Shown here piece after piece: positions 23,189 through 33,467 of a DNA stretch of 40,224 bases (the first letter of the stretch is position 1; the number at the start of each line of letters is the position of its first letter). The notes beneath the pieces were generated by a model. The model did not search any database, was not told the origin of the DNA, and worked only from the letters and a program-made list of their open reading frames with translations. The stretch is from a virus: positions 1-40,224 of IMG/VR virus record IMGVR_UViG_3300034198_019517; one strand, given 5' to 3'. Both the position numbers and the translations under genes were made by a program.

Positions 23189-24736
23189 ATGTCCGCAATT
23201 GTAACTGATCAACTTAGAATATTAAATGCTAAGAATTTCGTAGAGAAAGTTTCCTCAGAACAGAATTCATATTATGCATTCATTGGATTACCAAATCCAT
23301 ATGATTACCAAACAGATTGGGATGAGTCTCCACCTGTTCCTAAGGATAATTTTACCCAAGAAGATGATTATTGGGACACAATGATTGCTCTGAAAAAAAT
23401 AAATTCTGATGATATTCGTCAAGTTGTTCCAAAGAGGGTTTGGACTTCCGGAACAATTTATGATATGTATAGGCATGATTATAGTAGAACAAATATATCT
23501 AAAGTTTCTGGAGCAACTAATCTATACTCTTCTTCTTATTTTGTAATTAATAGCGAGTATCGAGTTTATATTTGTTTGAATAACAATTCAAATCCAGACA
23601 CCCCAGGTGGTGGACCATCATTGGATGAACCTCTTTTTACTGACTTGGAACCGAGAGCAGCTGGAGATAGTGGAGATGGATATATTTGGAAATATCTCTA
23701 TACAACAAAACCTGTAGATGTTATAAAATTTGAAACCTCCGATTTTATCCCCGTTCCAAAAAATTGGTCAACATCTGCAGATTCTACATTGATAAGAAAC
23801 AATGCGGTGGATGGTTCTATAAAGACTGTAATAATTACAAATAGAGGAAGTGGACTTGGGGAGGCAAATACTTATCTTAATGTTCCAATTAGAGGAAATG
23901 GCACTGGATCTACATGCACAATTGTGGTTGATGAGAATGGTGAGGTAAGTACAATAACCGTTTCAAATCAAGGTCTTGGATATACATTTGGCAGTGTTGA
24001 TTTATCTGGAGGAAATTTCCCGACAGGCGACACACTTCCATCTTTTGATGTCATCATTTCCCCAAAAGGTGGTCATGGTTACGACATTTATAGGGAGCTT
24101 GGTGCATTTAATGTCTTAACATACTCCAGAATTGAAAATGATAATGAAAACCCAGATTTTATTACTGGAAATCAAATTGCTAGAATTGGAATAGTAGAAA
24201 ATCCAGAAGTAACTACGGGTACTATTTTAACCTCGGACAAAGCCAGTTCCGTTTACGCCATAAGGTTGACAGGAATTGGATATAGTAGTTCAAATTTTGC
24301 ATATGATTCTTATATAACACAGACTATATCTACCGGAACAACTGCTGTCGGTAGAGTTGTTAGTTATAATTCAACAACTGGTGTTTTAAAATATTGGCAA
24401 GATAGAAATTTATCTGGTTTTAATACCGTAGGAACTGCACAAACTAATCCAACTTATGGATTTAGTCTTAATAAATTTACAAGTTCCCCATCTACTGGGG
24501 GAAATTTAGTTATATCTGGAAACTCTGGTGGAACTTTATCTATAGATACAACCTTTACAGGCATATCTACTACAATAAATAATAGAACATATTACCTAGG
24601 ACAAACTTTTACAAATGGAATTTCCTCTCCAGAAGTAAAAAAATATTCCGGAAATATTATCTACGTTGATAATAGACCGGCAATAACTAGATCATCAAAT
24701 CAAAAAGAAGATATTAAAGTCATTTTGCAGTTTTAA
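23189..24736 (+). CDS. 8: baseplate wedge subunit gp8
   Basis: 515 aa, longer than T4 gp8 (334). The first 200 residues carry the gp8 signature: SEQNSYYAFIGLPNPY (24-39), TSGTIYDMYRHDYS (91-104), YRVYICLNNNSNPDTPGGG (124-142) and GYIWKYLYTTKPVDVIKF (163-180). From about 210 to 270 lies a Gly/Tyr beta-repeat (VIITNRGSGLGEA, ITVSNQGLGYTFG) also found in other structural proteins here. The C-terminal half is beta-rich. gp8 forms part of the outer wedge together with gp7 and gp10 in T4. It is preceded by tandem late boxes. Confidence 0.9.
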   Translation: MSAIVTDQLRILNAKNFVEKVSSEQNSYYAFIGLPNPYDYQTDWDESPPVPKDNFTQEDDYWDTMIALKKINSDDIRQVVPKRVWTSGTIYDMYRHDYSRTNISKVSGATNLYSSSYFVINSEYRVYICLNNNSNPDTPGGGPSLDEPLFTDLEPRAAGDSGDGYIWKYLYTTKPVDVIKFETSDFIPVPKNWSTSADSTLIRNNAVDGSIKTVIITNRGSGLGEANTYLNVPIRGNGTGSTCTIVVDENGEVSTITVSNQGLGYTFGSVDLSGGNFPTGDTLPSFDVIISPKGGHGYDIYRELGAFNVLTYSRIENDNENPDFITGNQIARIGIVENPEVTTGTILTSDKASSVYAIRLTGIGYSSSNFAYDSYITQTISTGTTAVGRVVSYNSTTGVLKYWQDRNLSGFNTVGTAQTNPTYGFSLNKFTSSPSTGGNLVISGNSGGTLSIDTTFTGISTTINNRTYYLGQTFTNGISSPEVKKYSGNIIYVDNRPAITRSSNQKEDIKVILQF

Positions 24737-24742
24737 CGAATT

Positions 24743-27700
24743 ATGTCTCAGAAAACTAACCTAAACGTAGCACCATATTTTGATGACTTTAATCCAAATA
24801 ATGATTACCATAGGGTTCTTTTTAAACCCGGATATCCAGTTCAAGCCAGAGAATTAACCACTCTCCAATCAATATTACAAAATCAAATTGAAAAATTTGG
24901 TCAACATTTTTTCAAAGAAGGTGCAAAAGTAATACCCGGAAATACTGGATATAGTCAATTGTACTACTGTGTACAATTGGAAAATAATTATCTAGGAGTG
25001 CCAGTTGCTGCATATATTGATCAACTTATTGGTGCAAAAATAACCGGACAAACATCAGGTGTTACTGCTGTAGTTGATAAAGTATTATTGCCGCAGGACT
25101 CAGAAAGAGGAAATCTTACCTTATACATAAACTATTTGAGTTCTAGTACTCAAAATAATTCCACTCAACAATTTTCTGACGGAGAGTTATTAACTTCAAA
25201 TATCATAATTGCATCAGGTCTTCTCGGAAATACTTCTATTGCAGTAGGAGAACCTTTTGCTTCAACAATTTCTACTAATAATTCTGCTGTAGGATCGAGT
25301 TTTAATATTTCGGAAGGTGTTTATTTTATAAGAGGTCAGTTTGTCAATGTAAAAACTGAGACTTTAATACTCGATCAATATACGAATAAACCAAACTATA
25401 GAGTTGGTCTCTATGTTGATGAACAAATAGTAAATTCTAATACAGACGAAACCCTGAATGATAACTCTCAGGGATTTAATAATTATGCTGCTCCAGGAGC
25501 AGATAGGTTAAAAATATCGACATATTTGTTCAAAAAATCATTAACAGATTTTGATGATGGCAATTTTGTGGAACTTGCCACTATTGTTGATGGCAACCTT
25601 CGTTCAAAGACAGAAGATGATAAGTATGCGTTTTTGAGAGATGAATTGGCAAGAAGAACTTATGCAGAATCAGGAGATTATCTAGTTTCTCCATTTGACG
25701 TTTCTCTAAAAGAATCTTTAAATAATCAAAAAGGAAATGATGGAATATATAATAAAAATCAAATTACCTTTGGTGGAGAAACTCCGAGTGAAAGTAAAGG
25801 GGTTTATAAAATATCTCCAGGAAAAGCATTCGTTAGGGGTTATGAGATAGAAACAATCTCTACTACATTTTTAGATGTAAATAAGACAAGAACAACACAG
25901 ACTTTAGAAAACCAATCGATAGCATATAATACTGGTTCAACTTTAAAACTAAACCGAATTTATGGTTCTGCTCCTGTTGGTTTAGGAAATACTTTTGTTT
26001 TGAGTTTAAGAGATGAGAGGGTAAATTCTTCAGGTGCAGTAAGTTCTGGAAAGGAAATAGGTCTTGCTAGAGTTTATGATTTTTGGTTAAACTCTGGTTC
26101 GTATAGTGCATCAAATTCGAATTTAAATGAATGGAATATTTCATTATTTGATATTCAAACTTTTACAAATATCACTTTAAATAATCCCGTCACTATCTCA
26201 ACTCCAACTTTCATCAAAGGAAATAATAGTGGAGCAACAGCATTTTTAAAGGATAGTGTTACTGTAGGCACAGCTTTGACTCTATATGATGTAAAAGGCA
26301 CTTTCATTCCATTTGAATCATTTTCTTTTGATGGAATTGATTCTGGGTTAGTTGGAATTTCAGTCACAACATATGGCATCTCCGATGTAAAATCAGTTTA
26401 CGGCAAAGTAAGTGCAGCATCTACTTTTTCTGCAGATACCATACAATCAATTGGTTTTGGTGTTGGGATTGCCTCAATAAGTGTGGTATCAAGTGGAATA
26501 AGCACAGTAAGAAGTGCTAGCAATCTTTTTCCCGGTAATATTGTTAAAGTTGGGAATTTAGTTAGGTACTCGGATACAACAAAAATTGTTCCAGTTGTAG
26601 CAAAAGTAATAGGTGTAGGAGCATCAACCATTTCTATAATTGGCGTAACCTCAGTAAGTGGAATAGTAGACGGATCTTTACCAACATCTCCTTTAAATGT
26701 AACTGATTTTGCTGTTCTTAAAACAGATTTAGAAAAATCATCGGATAATACGTTATACACAAAACTTCCAAAAAATAATATATCCAATGTTGATGTCTCA
26801 AATTCCACACTCATTGTAAGAAAAATATTTACTGTTAATATTTCTAGTAACAAACTTTCTGCACTAGTAACCTCTGGTACAAATGAGACTTTCTTACCCT
26901 TTACAGAAAAAAGATATTCTTTAGTTAGATCTGATGGAACTACTGAGGTTTTAACTTCGGACAAATTTGAATTTACTTCAGGTGGAACAGAATTACAAAT
27001 TTATAATCTTGGTTCTAATAATACAAATGCCACTTTGGTGACAACTTTACAAAAAATAAAACCAAAAGCAAAGGTTAAGAGAAAAAATAGAGTAAATTCT
27101 ATACTTATTTCAAATTCAAAGTATGAAGGTTCTGGGATTGGGGGAACTACTTTAAATGATGGATTAGTATATGGCAACTATCCCTATGGAACTAGAGTTC
27201 AAGATGAAAATATATGCCTGAATCTTCCTGACATTGTAGAAATTCATGGCATTTATGAATCAGAAGATACATCAAATCCTTCGGCACCCAAAGCAGTTCT
27301 TGCTTCTATTACTAGTTCATCTTCCACTACTTCAGAATTAATAGTTGGAGAAGAAATTTCTGGAACAACTAGTGGTGCTATATCTATTGTTGCTGAAAAA
27401 TTAACTTCATCACAAATATCTCTAATATATAAAAATCAAAATAGATTTAATGAAGGAGAGACAATTACTTTCTCTGAGTCAAACATCCAAGCACAAATAT
27501 TAACTTTAGATGACCCAAGTTTTGACATCTCATTCAATTATACCTTTAACAGAGGTCAAACTGGAAGTTTTTATGATTATGGATATTTGATTAGAAAAAG
27601 TAATACAAATGAACCATCTAAAAAACTAAAAGTATACTTTTCTAATGGATATTATGAGTCAACTGATGATGGCGATATTACAACTGTAAATTCATATAAT

Positions 27701-30700
27701 TCTTTCGATTATAGTCAGGATATTGGGTCAGTAAATGGGATTAGGAACACTGATATTATTGACATTAGACCCACAGTTAATCAATATGCAGTTTCAGAAG
27801 GTTCACGTTCTCCTTTAGAATTTTATGGAAGAACCTTTGATTCCGTTGCAAATTCATCAAATAATATTTTATCTTCCGATGAAACTTTAATTACATCATT
27901 CTCATTCTATTTGGGTAGAGTTGATAAAATTTACTTATCCAAAGATGGAAAGTTTCAAATAAAGTATGGAACACCTGCAGAAAGACCAGAAAGTCCAGTA
28001 TCAGTAGATGATTGCTTAGAAATAGCAACAATTTCTTTACCACCATATCTATATTCTACAAATCAAGCTTCTATAAGATTTTTAGAGCACAAAAGATATA
28101 GAATGAGTGATATAAAAAATCTTGAAACTAGAATTAAAAATCTTGAGTATTATACTTCACTTTCTTTATTAGAGACAAATACTTCAAACTTGTTTATATC
28201 TGATTCTGGTGGTTTCAACAGATTTAAATCTGGATTTTTTGTAGATAATTTTACATCTTATTTGGCACAAGAAACAAGTTCTGAAATTAAGAATTCAATT
28301 GATATTACATTTAAAGAATTGCGTCCAAAAGCTTATTCAACTTCGATAGATTTAAAACCTGGATATTCTTCAGTAAATACATCTACAGCAGATTTAGCAT
28401 TTGAAAATCCAGATGGACTTAACATTAGAAAAACTGGTGATATTATAACCTTAGATTATGCAGAGGTTGAATGGTTAAAACAATCTTTTGCAACAAGATC
28501 GGAAAGTGTAACACCATTCCTTATTAGTTTTTGGCAGGGAACTGTTGAACTTACTCCAGCCTCAGATACTTGGATGGATACTGTTAGAATTGAAGCGAAG
28601 ATTATTAATGCTGAAGGTAATTATGCAGAAACACTTGCAAATGCTTCTAGAACATTAAATGTCGATCCACAAACTGGTTTTGCACCAACTGTTTGGAATG
28701 CATGGACAACAAATTGGACGGGAACAGAAGTAACCACAAGAACGAGAACTAGGACAGAAGTTGACAACAGGTGGGGTTGGGATTGGTGGTGGTGGGGATG
28801 GAATACAACAACTTCAGTTATCGAAGACACGTTACGAGAAGTAAAACAAACTGGCGTGGATACCAGAACTGGAACTAGAACAGTAGTTACTGAGCAATTT
28901 GATAATACATCTGTTGGAGATAGAGTTGTAAGTAGGGATATTATTCCATATATGAGATCTAGAAATATTCAATTTATTTCTAAAAAACTCAAACCACTCA
29001 CCCAAATTTATGCATTTTTTGATGGAAGGGACGTGACAAAATACTGCGTTCCCAAACTTCTTGAAATTACTATGTCATCTGGCACATTTCAAGTTGGAGA
29101 AAAAGTTACTGGATACATTCAAGGATCCAGTTCAGGTCAAAATGTATCTGCAAAGATAACTTTTAGAGTTGCACAAACTAACCATAAAGAAGGTCCATAT
29201 GATTCCCCATCTACAACATACTCTAGAAATCCATATAATTCGCAGGTTCTTCCCTCAACATATTCATCAACATCAACAATATTAAACGTAGATACATTCT
29301 CTATCGCAAACTCAACTCAAGGAGAATTTGGTGGATGGGTTGAAAATGGAATGATTTTAGTGGGAAATACTAGTAAAGCACAAGCAAGAATTTCAAATCT
29401 TAGATTAGTGTCTGACTTGTCTGCAACTTTAATTGGAAGTTTTTATATTCCAAATCCAAATTTAAATATTCATCCAAGATTTGAATCTGGAACAAGAACT
29501 TTTACTTTGGTAAACAGTAGCACAAATGATCAAAATTCAGCATCTACTGTTGCGGAAGAATCATTTACTTCCAGTGGAACCATCGAAACTGTTCAAGAGA
29601 ATATTATTTCAATAAGAAACGCCAGAGTTGAAAATAAACAAGAATTTCAAGAAAGGGCAGTTTCGCGAACAACAGGCACTCAAGTAGTAAATAGTAGAGT
29701 CATATCTCAAACAAGAACTCAACAATTTATAGGATGGTATGACCCATTAGCACAATCATTCTTGATCGATAACGAAGATGGTGTTTTCTTAACTAGTTGC
29801 GACGTATTCTTTAAAACAAAAGATGATACGGATATTCCTGTTACTTTTCAGTTAAGAACCATGAAGGGTGGATTCCCCACCCAAAATGTTTTACCACTAT
29901 CAGAAATTATACTAAATCCAGATCAGGTGAATGTATCTGGAGATGGATCTGTATCAACTAGAGTAACATTTAAAGCACCTATTTATTTGGAAGGAGGTGG
30001 TGAATATTGCATCTGTCTCGCATCAAATTCCACAAAATATAGTGTTTATATATCCAGAATAGGTGAAAATGATTTACTAACACAAACATTTATATCCAAT
30101 CAACCATATCTAGGTTCACTATTTAAGTCACAAAATGCTTCTACATGGGAAGCAAGTCAGTGGGAAGACCTCAAATTTACTTTATACAGGGCAGACTTTA
30201 TTGAAAATGGTTCTATAGATTTTTATAACCCAGAGTTATCCGAGGGCAATAATCAGATTGCAAACCTTATTCCAAATTCTTTACAATTCAATTCTAAAAA
30301 AATTAGAGTAAGTCTTTCTTCAACCATTTCAGACTCTGGAATAAAACTTGGAAATACCATAATTCAAGCAAATACCACTGGAAGAGGAAATTATGTTGGA
30401 AGTGCTGGAAGTGCAACTGGAACTCTTTCTATAAGCAATTCTGGTATTGGATATACACCAAGTTCTGGTGCTGGTGGATATACATTCAATGCGGTAGATT
30501 TAACCACTATTACCGGTAAAGGTACAGGAGCTACTGCAAATATAACAATTTCAAATGGAGTAGCTGCTGCAGCAACAATTGTTAGTGGGGGAAGTGGATA
30601 TCAGGCAGGTGATGTTTTGGGGATTAGTAGTATTGGCAATTCACCTGTTGGTAAAGATGCAAGGTTAACTATTGTTTCGATAGGAAATACGAATCAGATT

Positions 30701-32194
30701 ATTATTGATAATATTCAGGGAGAATTTGAAACTGGTGTAGGAAAGACTATTAGATATATTAATAGTTCCGGAATTACAACAAATTTAAATGCATCTCTAG
30801 GTGGAAATATTCTTGCAAGTAATATCAATATAGAAAGTGACGGATTACATATAAGAGTAAATCACAAAAATCATGGAATGTATTTTGACAATAATCTTGT
30901 TAAGATATCTGGAGTAGAATCTGATGTAAAACCATCCAAATTATCCGTTACATACCCATCAGATTCAACCGGACAAATAACTGTAGATGATGCAACACAA
31001 TTCACAACTTTTGAGGGGGTCGGCGTCGGAACAACAAATCCAGGATATCTGCTAATAGGAAATGAGGTGATAGAATATACTTCTGTTGTTGGGAATACTA
31101 TTAGTGGAGATATCGTTAGAGGTTTACCATATGGCCCAAATGCTGTTGCAGTGACTCATGACGCATCATCTATGGTTTATAAATATGAAATTAATAATGT
31201 TTCTCTTAGAAGAATTAATAAAATTCACGATTTAAGTAACGTAACATTAGAAAATCCATATGGATTTGACTATTATCATATTAAGTTAGACATGTCCTCA
31301 GATGGTGTAGATAGAACGACTGGCATAGGTTTTAGCAATCTATATCAAGATCTAACCAAATCATCTGGTGGTTTTAACATAAGAGCATCTCAAAACATTC
31401 CTTATGAAATTATTTTACCAAATGTTCATAATGTTACAGTAAAAGGAACTTCATTGGGTGCAGAATTGAGAACTGTCACTGGAAAGAGCATGAGTGGAAA
31501 TGAAATACCATTTATTGATAATGGATTTGAACCTGTCACAATAAGACAAAATAACTATCTTTCTTCACCAAGAATTATTTGCTCTAAAGTTAATGAAGAT
31601 AATTTAGTGAATTTGCCAGAAAATAAGTCTTTAACTTTAAGACTTACATTAGGTACGACAACACCATATCTCTCTCCAGTAATAGAAACACAGAGAATAA
31701 GTGTACAATTTGCTTCAAGTCTAGTTAATAGTGTTATTAGTGACTATGCAACCGATAGCAGAGTTAATACAATTTCAGATGATCCAACTGCTTTCCAGTA
31801 TATTTCCAAAGAAATAAATTTGGAAAATTCATCAACTTCACTTAAAATTATTTTAGAAGCACACATAAATTCTTACTCTGACATACGTGCTTTCTATTCC
31901 ATAGGAGAAAATCCAGGATTTTCACCAATATTCACTCCCTTCCCAGGATATGACAATCTAAATGAAAAATCTCAAATCATTTCTATAGAAAATAGTAATG
32001 GAAAATCGGATTCATTTGTAACTCCAACGAGTTCTCTAGAATACATTTTAAATGATAATGACTTTAAAGAATACGTGTTTACAGCTGATAACTTGCCATC
32101 ATTTAGAAATTACAGAATTAAATTACTAGGAACATCAACAAATCAAGTTTTTGTTCCAAGAATAAGAAATTTAAGAGTGATTTCTCTTGCATAA
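24743..32194 (+). CDS. very large DUF4815-type structural protein, 2483 aa
   Basis: Begins NLNVAPYFDDFNPNNDYHRV, then LFKPGYPVQARELTTLQSIL, the signature of DUF4815 tail/baseplate proteins of cyanophages. Other landmarks are RYRMSDIKNLETRIKNLEYY (about 1119-1138, coiled-coil-like), a Trp-rich cluster at 1344-1353, QQFIGWYDPLAQSFLIDNED (about 1660), YLEGGGEYCICLAS (about 1750) and Gly/Tyr beta-repeats at about 1890-1970. It sits where T4 has gp9 to gp12, so a baseplate or fibre-attachment role is likely. It has no signal peptide and no membrane segment. The next gene starts 1 bp after its stop. Family call is firm; exact T4 equivalent is not. Confidence 0.82.
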   Translation: MSQKTNLNVAPYFDDFNPNNDYHRVLFKPGYPVQARELTTLQSILQNQIEKFGQHFFKEGAKVIPGNTGYSQLYYCVQLENNYLGVPVAAYIDQLIGAKITGQTSGVTAVVDKVLLPQDSERGNLTLYINYLSSSTQNNSTQQFSDGELLTSNIIIASGLLGNTSIAVGEPFASTISTNNSAVGSSFNISEGVYFIRGQFVNVKTETLILDQYTNKPNYRVGLYVDEQIVNSNTDETLNDNSQGFNNYAAPGADRLKISTYLFKKSLTDFDDGNFVELATIVDGNLRSKTEDDKYAFLRDELARRTYAESGDYLVSPFDVSLKESLNNQKGNDGIYNKNQITFGGETPSESKGVYKISPGKAFVRGYEIETISTTFLDVNKTRTTQTLENQSIAYNTGSTLKLNRIYGSAPVGLGNTFVLSLRDERVNSSGAVSSGKEIGLARVYDFWLNSGSYSASNSNLNEWNISLFDIQTFTNITLNNPVTISTPTFIKGNNSGATAFLKDSVTVGTALTLYDVKGTFIPFESFSFDGIDSGLVGISVTTYGISDVKSVYGKVSAASTFSADTIQSIGFGVGIASISVVSSGISTVRSASNLFPGNIVKVGNLVRYSDTTKIVPVVAKVIGVGASTISIIGVTSVSGIVDGSLPTSPLNVTDFAVLKTDLEKSSDNTLYTKLPKNNISNVDVSNSTLIVRKIFTVNISSNKLSALVTSGTNETFLPFTEKRYSLVRSDGTTEVLTSDKFEFTSGGTELQIYNLGSNNTNATLVTTLQKIKPKAKVKRKNRVNSILISNSKYEGSGIGGTTLNDGLVYGNYPYGTRVQDENICLNLPDIVEIHGIYESEDTSNPSAPKAVLASITSSSSTTSELIVGEEISGTTSGAISIVAEKLTSSQISLIYKNQNRFNEGETITFSESNIQAQILTLDDPSFDISFNYTFNRGQTGSFYDYGYLIRKSNTNEPSKKLKVYFSNGYYESTDDGDITTVNSYNSFDYSQDIGSVNGIRNTDIIDIRPTVNQYAVSEGSRSPLEFYGRTFDSVANSSNNILSSDETLITSFSFYLGRVDKIYLSKDGKFQIKYGTPAERPESPVSVDDCLEIATISLPPYLYSTNQASIRFLEHKRYRMSDIKNLETRIKNLEYYTSLSLLETNTSNLFISDSGGFNRFKSGFFVDNFTSYLAQETSSEIKNSIDITFKELRPKAYSTSIDLKPGYSSVNTSTADLAFENPDGLNIRKTGDIITLDYAEVEWLKQSFATRSESVTPFLISFWQGTVELTPASDTWMDTVRIEAKIINAEGNYAETLANASRTLNVDPQTGFAPTVWNAWTTNWTGTEVTTRTRTRTEVDNRWGWDWWWWGWNTTTSVIEDTLREVKQTGVDTRTGTRTVVTEQFDNTSVGDRVVSRDIIPYMRSRNIQFISKKLKPLTQIYAFFDGRDVTKYCVPKLLEITMSSGTFQVGEKVTGYIQGSSSGQNVSAKITFRVAQTNHKEGPYDSPSTTYSRNPYNSQVLPSTYSSTSTILNVDTFSIANSTQGEFGGWVENGMILVGNTSKAQARISNLRLVSDLSATLIGSFYIPNPNLNIHPRFESGTRTFTLVNSSTNDQNSASTVAEESFTSSGTIETVQENIISIRNARVENKQEFQERAVSRTTGTQVVNSRVISQTRTQQFIGWYDPLAQSFLIDNEDGVFLTSCDVFFKTKDDTDIPVTFQLRTMKGGFPTQNVLPLSEIILNPDQVNVSGDGSVSTRVTFKAPIYLEGGGEYCICLASNSTKYSVYISRIGENDLLTQTFISNQPYLGSLFKSQNASTWEASQWEDLKFTLYRADFIENGSIDFYNPELSEGNNQIANLIPNSLQFNSKKIRVSLSSTISDSGIKLGNTIIQANTTGRGNYVGSAGSATGTLSISNSGIGYTPSSGAGGYTFNAVDLTTITGKGTGATANITISNGVAAAATIVSGGSGYQAGDVLGISSIGNSPVGKDARLTIVSIGNTNQIIIDNIQGEFETGVGKTIRYINSSGITTNLNASLGGNILASNINIESDGLHIRVNHKNHGMYFDNNLVKISGVESDVKPSKLSVTYPSDSTGQITVDDATQFTTFEGVGVGTTNPGYLLIGNEVIEYTSVVGNTISGDIVRGLPYGPNAVAVTHDASSMVYKYEINNVSLRRINKIHDLSNVTLENPYGFDYYHIKLDMSSDGVDRTTGIGFSNLYQDLTKSSGGFNIRASQNIPYEIILPNVHNVTVKGTSLGAELRTVTGKSMSGNEIPFIDNGFEPVTIRQNNYLSSPRIICSKVNEDNLVNLPENKSLTLRLTLGTTTPYLSPVIETQRISVQFASSLVNSVISDYATDSRVNTISDDPTAFQYISKEINLENSSTSLKIILEAHINSYSDIRAFYSIGENPGFSPIFTPFPGYDNLNEKSQIISIENSNGKSDSFVTPTSSLEYILNDNDFKEYVFTADNLPSFRNYRIKLLGTSTNQVFVPRIRNLRVISLA

Positions 32195-32195
32195 T

Positions 32196-32423
32196 ATGAA
32201 TTATATAAAAGTGAAGGGTCATGATGGTCTATTTCGTGACCCCAATACAAATTCAATTGTTAATACAAATATGGCAGAATATCAGGAATATGTTTCTAGA
32301 AAAAAACTAAAAGATGAGGAGTATAAAAAACTGGAGACATTAGAATCTGATGTTACTAACATAAAAAATGATCTCGATGAGATTAAATCCATGTTAAGGA
32401 GTTTTATAAATGAACCCAAATGA
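32196..32423 (+). CDS. conserved small cyanophage protein with coiled coil, 75 aa
   Basis: Start set at ATG 32196, 1 bp after the preceding stop; an in-frame TTG at 32187 is unlikely. The N-terminus MNYIKVKGHDGLFRDPNTNS is a conserved block I recognise from T4-like cyanophages. The second half is a heptad-like coiled coil (LESDVTNIKNDLDEIKSML). It overlaps the next gene by 14 bp. Its place between the large tail proteins and gp13 suggests a virion or assembly role, but none is proven. Confidence 0.72.
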   Translation: MNYIKVKGHDGLFRDPNTNSIVNTNMAEYQEYVSRKKLKDEEYKKLETLESDVTNIKNDLDEIKSMLRSFINEPK

Positions 32424-32592
32424 TATAGAATTGGAGAATCTAGCAAAAAATTTTGAATATGCAAAAGCATGTTTAGAAATAGATTCAATAGAAGATATTG
32501 AATCACTGAGACAGATTTCAAAAGCATATATGAAATTGTATATGAAACAGCAAGAGGTTATAATTCAGATGGGCACATCTGGTATTCTATAA
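32410..32592 (+). CDS. conserved small helical cyanophage protein, 60 aa
   Basis: Starts at ATG 32410 within the end of the preceding gene, with AAGGAG (32396-32401) at good spacing as its ribosome binding site. It is entirely helical: ELENLAKNFEYAKACLEIDS, then ESLRQISKAYMKLYMKQQEV. Similar short genes precede gp13 in cyanophages as I remember them. Function unknown. Its last codons overlap a late promoter box. Confidence 0.7.
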   Translation: MNPNDIELENLAKNFEYAKACLEIDSIEDIESLRQISKAYMKLYMKQQEVIIQMGTSGIL

Positions 32593-32595
32593 ATA
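32588..32595 (+). promoter_or_regulatory. T4-type late promoter TATAAATA
   Basis: A perfect match to the T4 late -10 box, spanning the stop codon of the upstream gene and lying 21 bp before ATG 32617 of gp13. Confidence 0.78.
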
Positions 32596-32616
32596 TTTTT
32601 AAGAACAAAACTAGAT

Positions 32617-33462
32617 ATGTCGCAACCTACCACCAGACAAGAATTAATAGATTACTGTAAAAGGAAACTGGGGGCGCCGGTTTTAGAAATTAATGTTGCG
32701 GATGAACAAATAGATGATTTAGTTGACGATGCAGTTCAATTCTTCCAAGAAAGACACTTTGATGGCGTATATCAAACTTTTTACAAATATAAAATAACCC
32801 AAAATGATATTGATAGAGGAAGATCTAGAGGTAATAACGTAGCAGTAGGAATAGCAACAACAACTGCAACCACAAATATTGTAGGAGATACAACTACTTT
32901 TACATATGAAGAAAATAGCAATTACTTACAAGTTCCACCCTCAGTAATTGGCGTAACCAAAATATTTCACTTTGATGGATCAAACTCCATTACCAGTAAT
33001 ATGTTTAGTGTGAAATATCAATTATTTTTAAATGATATTTATTACTGGGGAACTACAGAATTATTGAGTTATGCTATGGTCAAAACTTATTTGGAAGATA
33101 TCAATTTCTTATTAACCACACAAAAGCAAATACGATTTAATAAGAGGCAGGATAGATTATACTTAGATATAGACTGGGCTTCCATTAGAGTTGATGATTA
33201 TATAATTATTGATTGCTACTCCACTCTAGACCCAAATGACTACTCTAGGGTTTGGAATGATTCATTTTTAAAACCATACCTAACCTCCCTGATTAAACGA
33301 CAATGGGGTCAAAATCTCATAAAATTTCAAGGAGTTAAACTTCCGGGAGGAGTTGAGTTAAATGGAAGACAAATATATGATGACGCACAAAGGGAGATAG
33401 ATATCTTGATGGAAAAAATGTCAAATAATTATGAACTGCCACCCTTTGACATGATAGGTTAA
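32617..33462 (+). CDS. 13: neck protein gp13
   Basis: 281 aa (T4 gp13 is 309). The N-terminal TRQELIDYCKRKLGAPVLEI and DDLVDDAVQFFQERHFDGVY are characteristic of gp13, the head completion/neck protein that binds the portal exit and joins the tail. Later blocks include RFNKRQDRLYLDIDW and a C-terminal helix VELNGRQIYDDAQREIDILM. It is preceded by a perfect late box and followed after 5 bp by gp14, its partner in the neck. Confidence 0.93.
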   Translation: MSQPTTRQELIDYCKRKLGAPVLEINVADEQIDDLVDDAVQFFQERHFDGVYQTFYKYKITQNDIDRGRSRGNNVAVGIATTTATTNIVGDTTTFTYEENSNYLQVPPSVIGVTKIFHFDGSNSITSNMFSVKYQLFLNDIYYWGTTELLSYAMVKTYLEDINFLLTTQKQIRFNKRQDRLYLDIDWASIRVDDYIIIDCYSTLDPNDYSRVWNDSFLKPYLTSLIKRQWGQNLIKFQGVKLPGGVELNGRQIYDDAQREIDILMEKMSNNYELPPFDMIG

Positions 33463-33467
33463 ATAAA

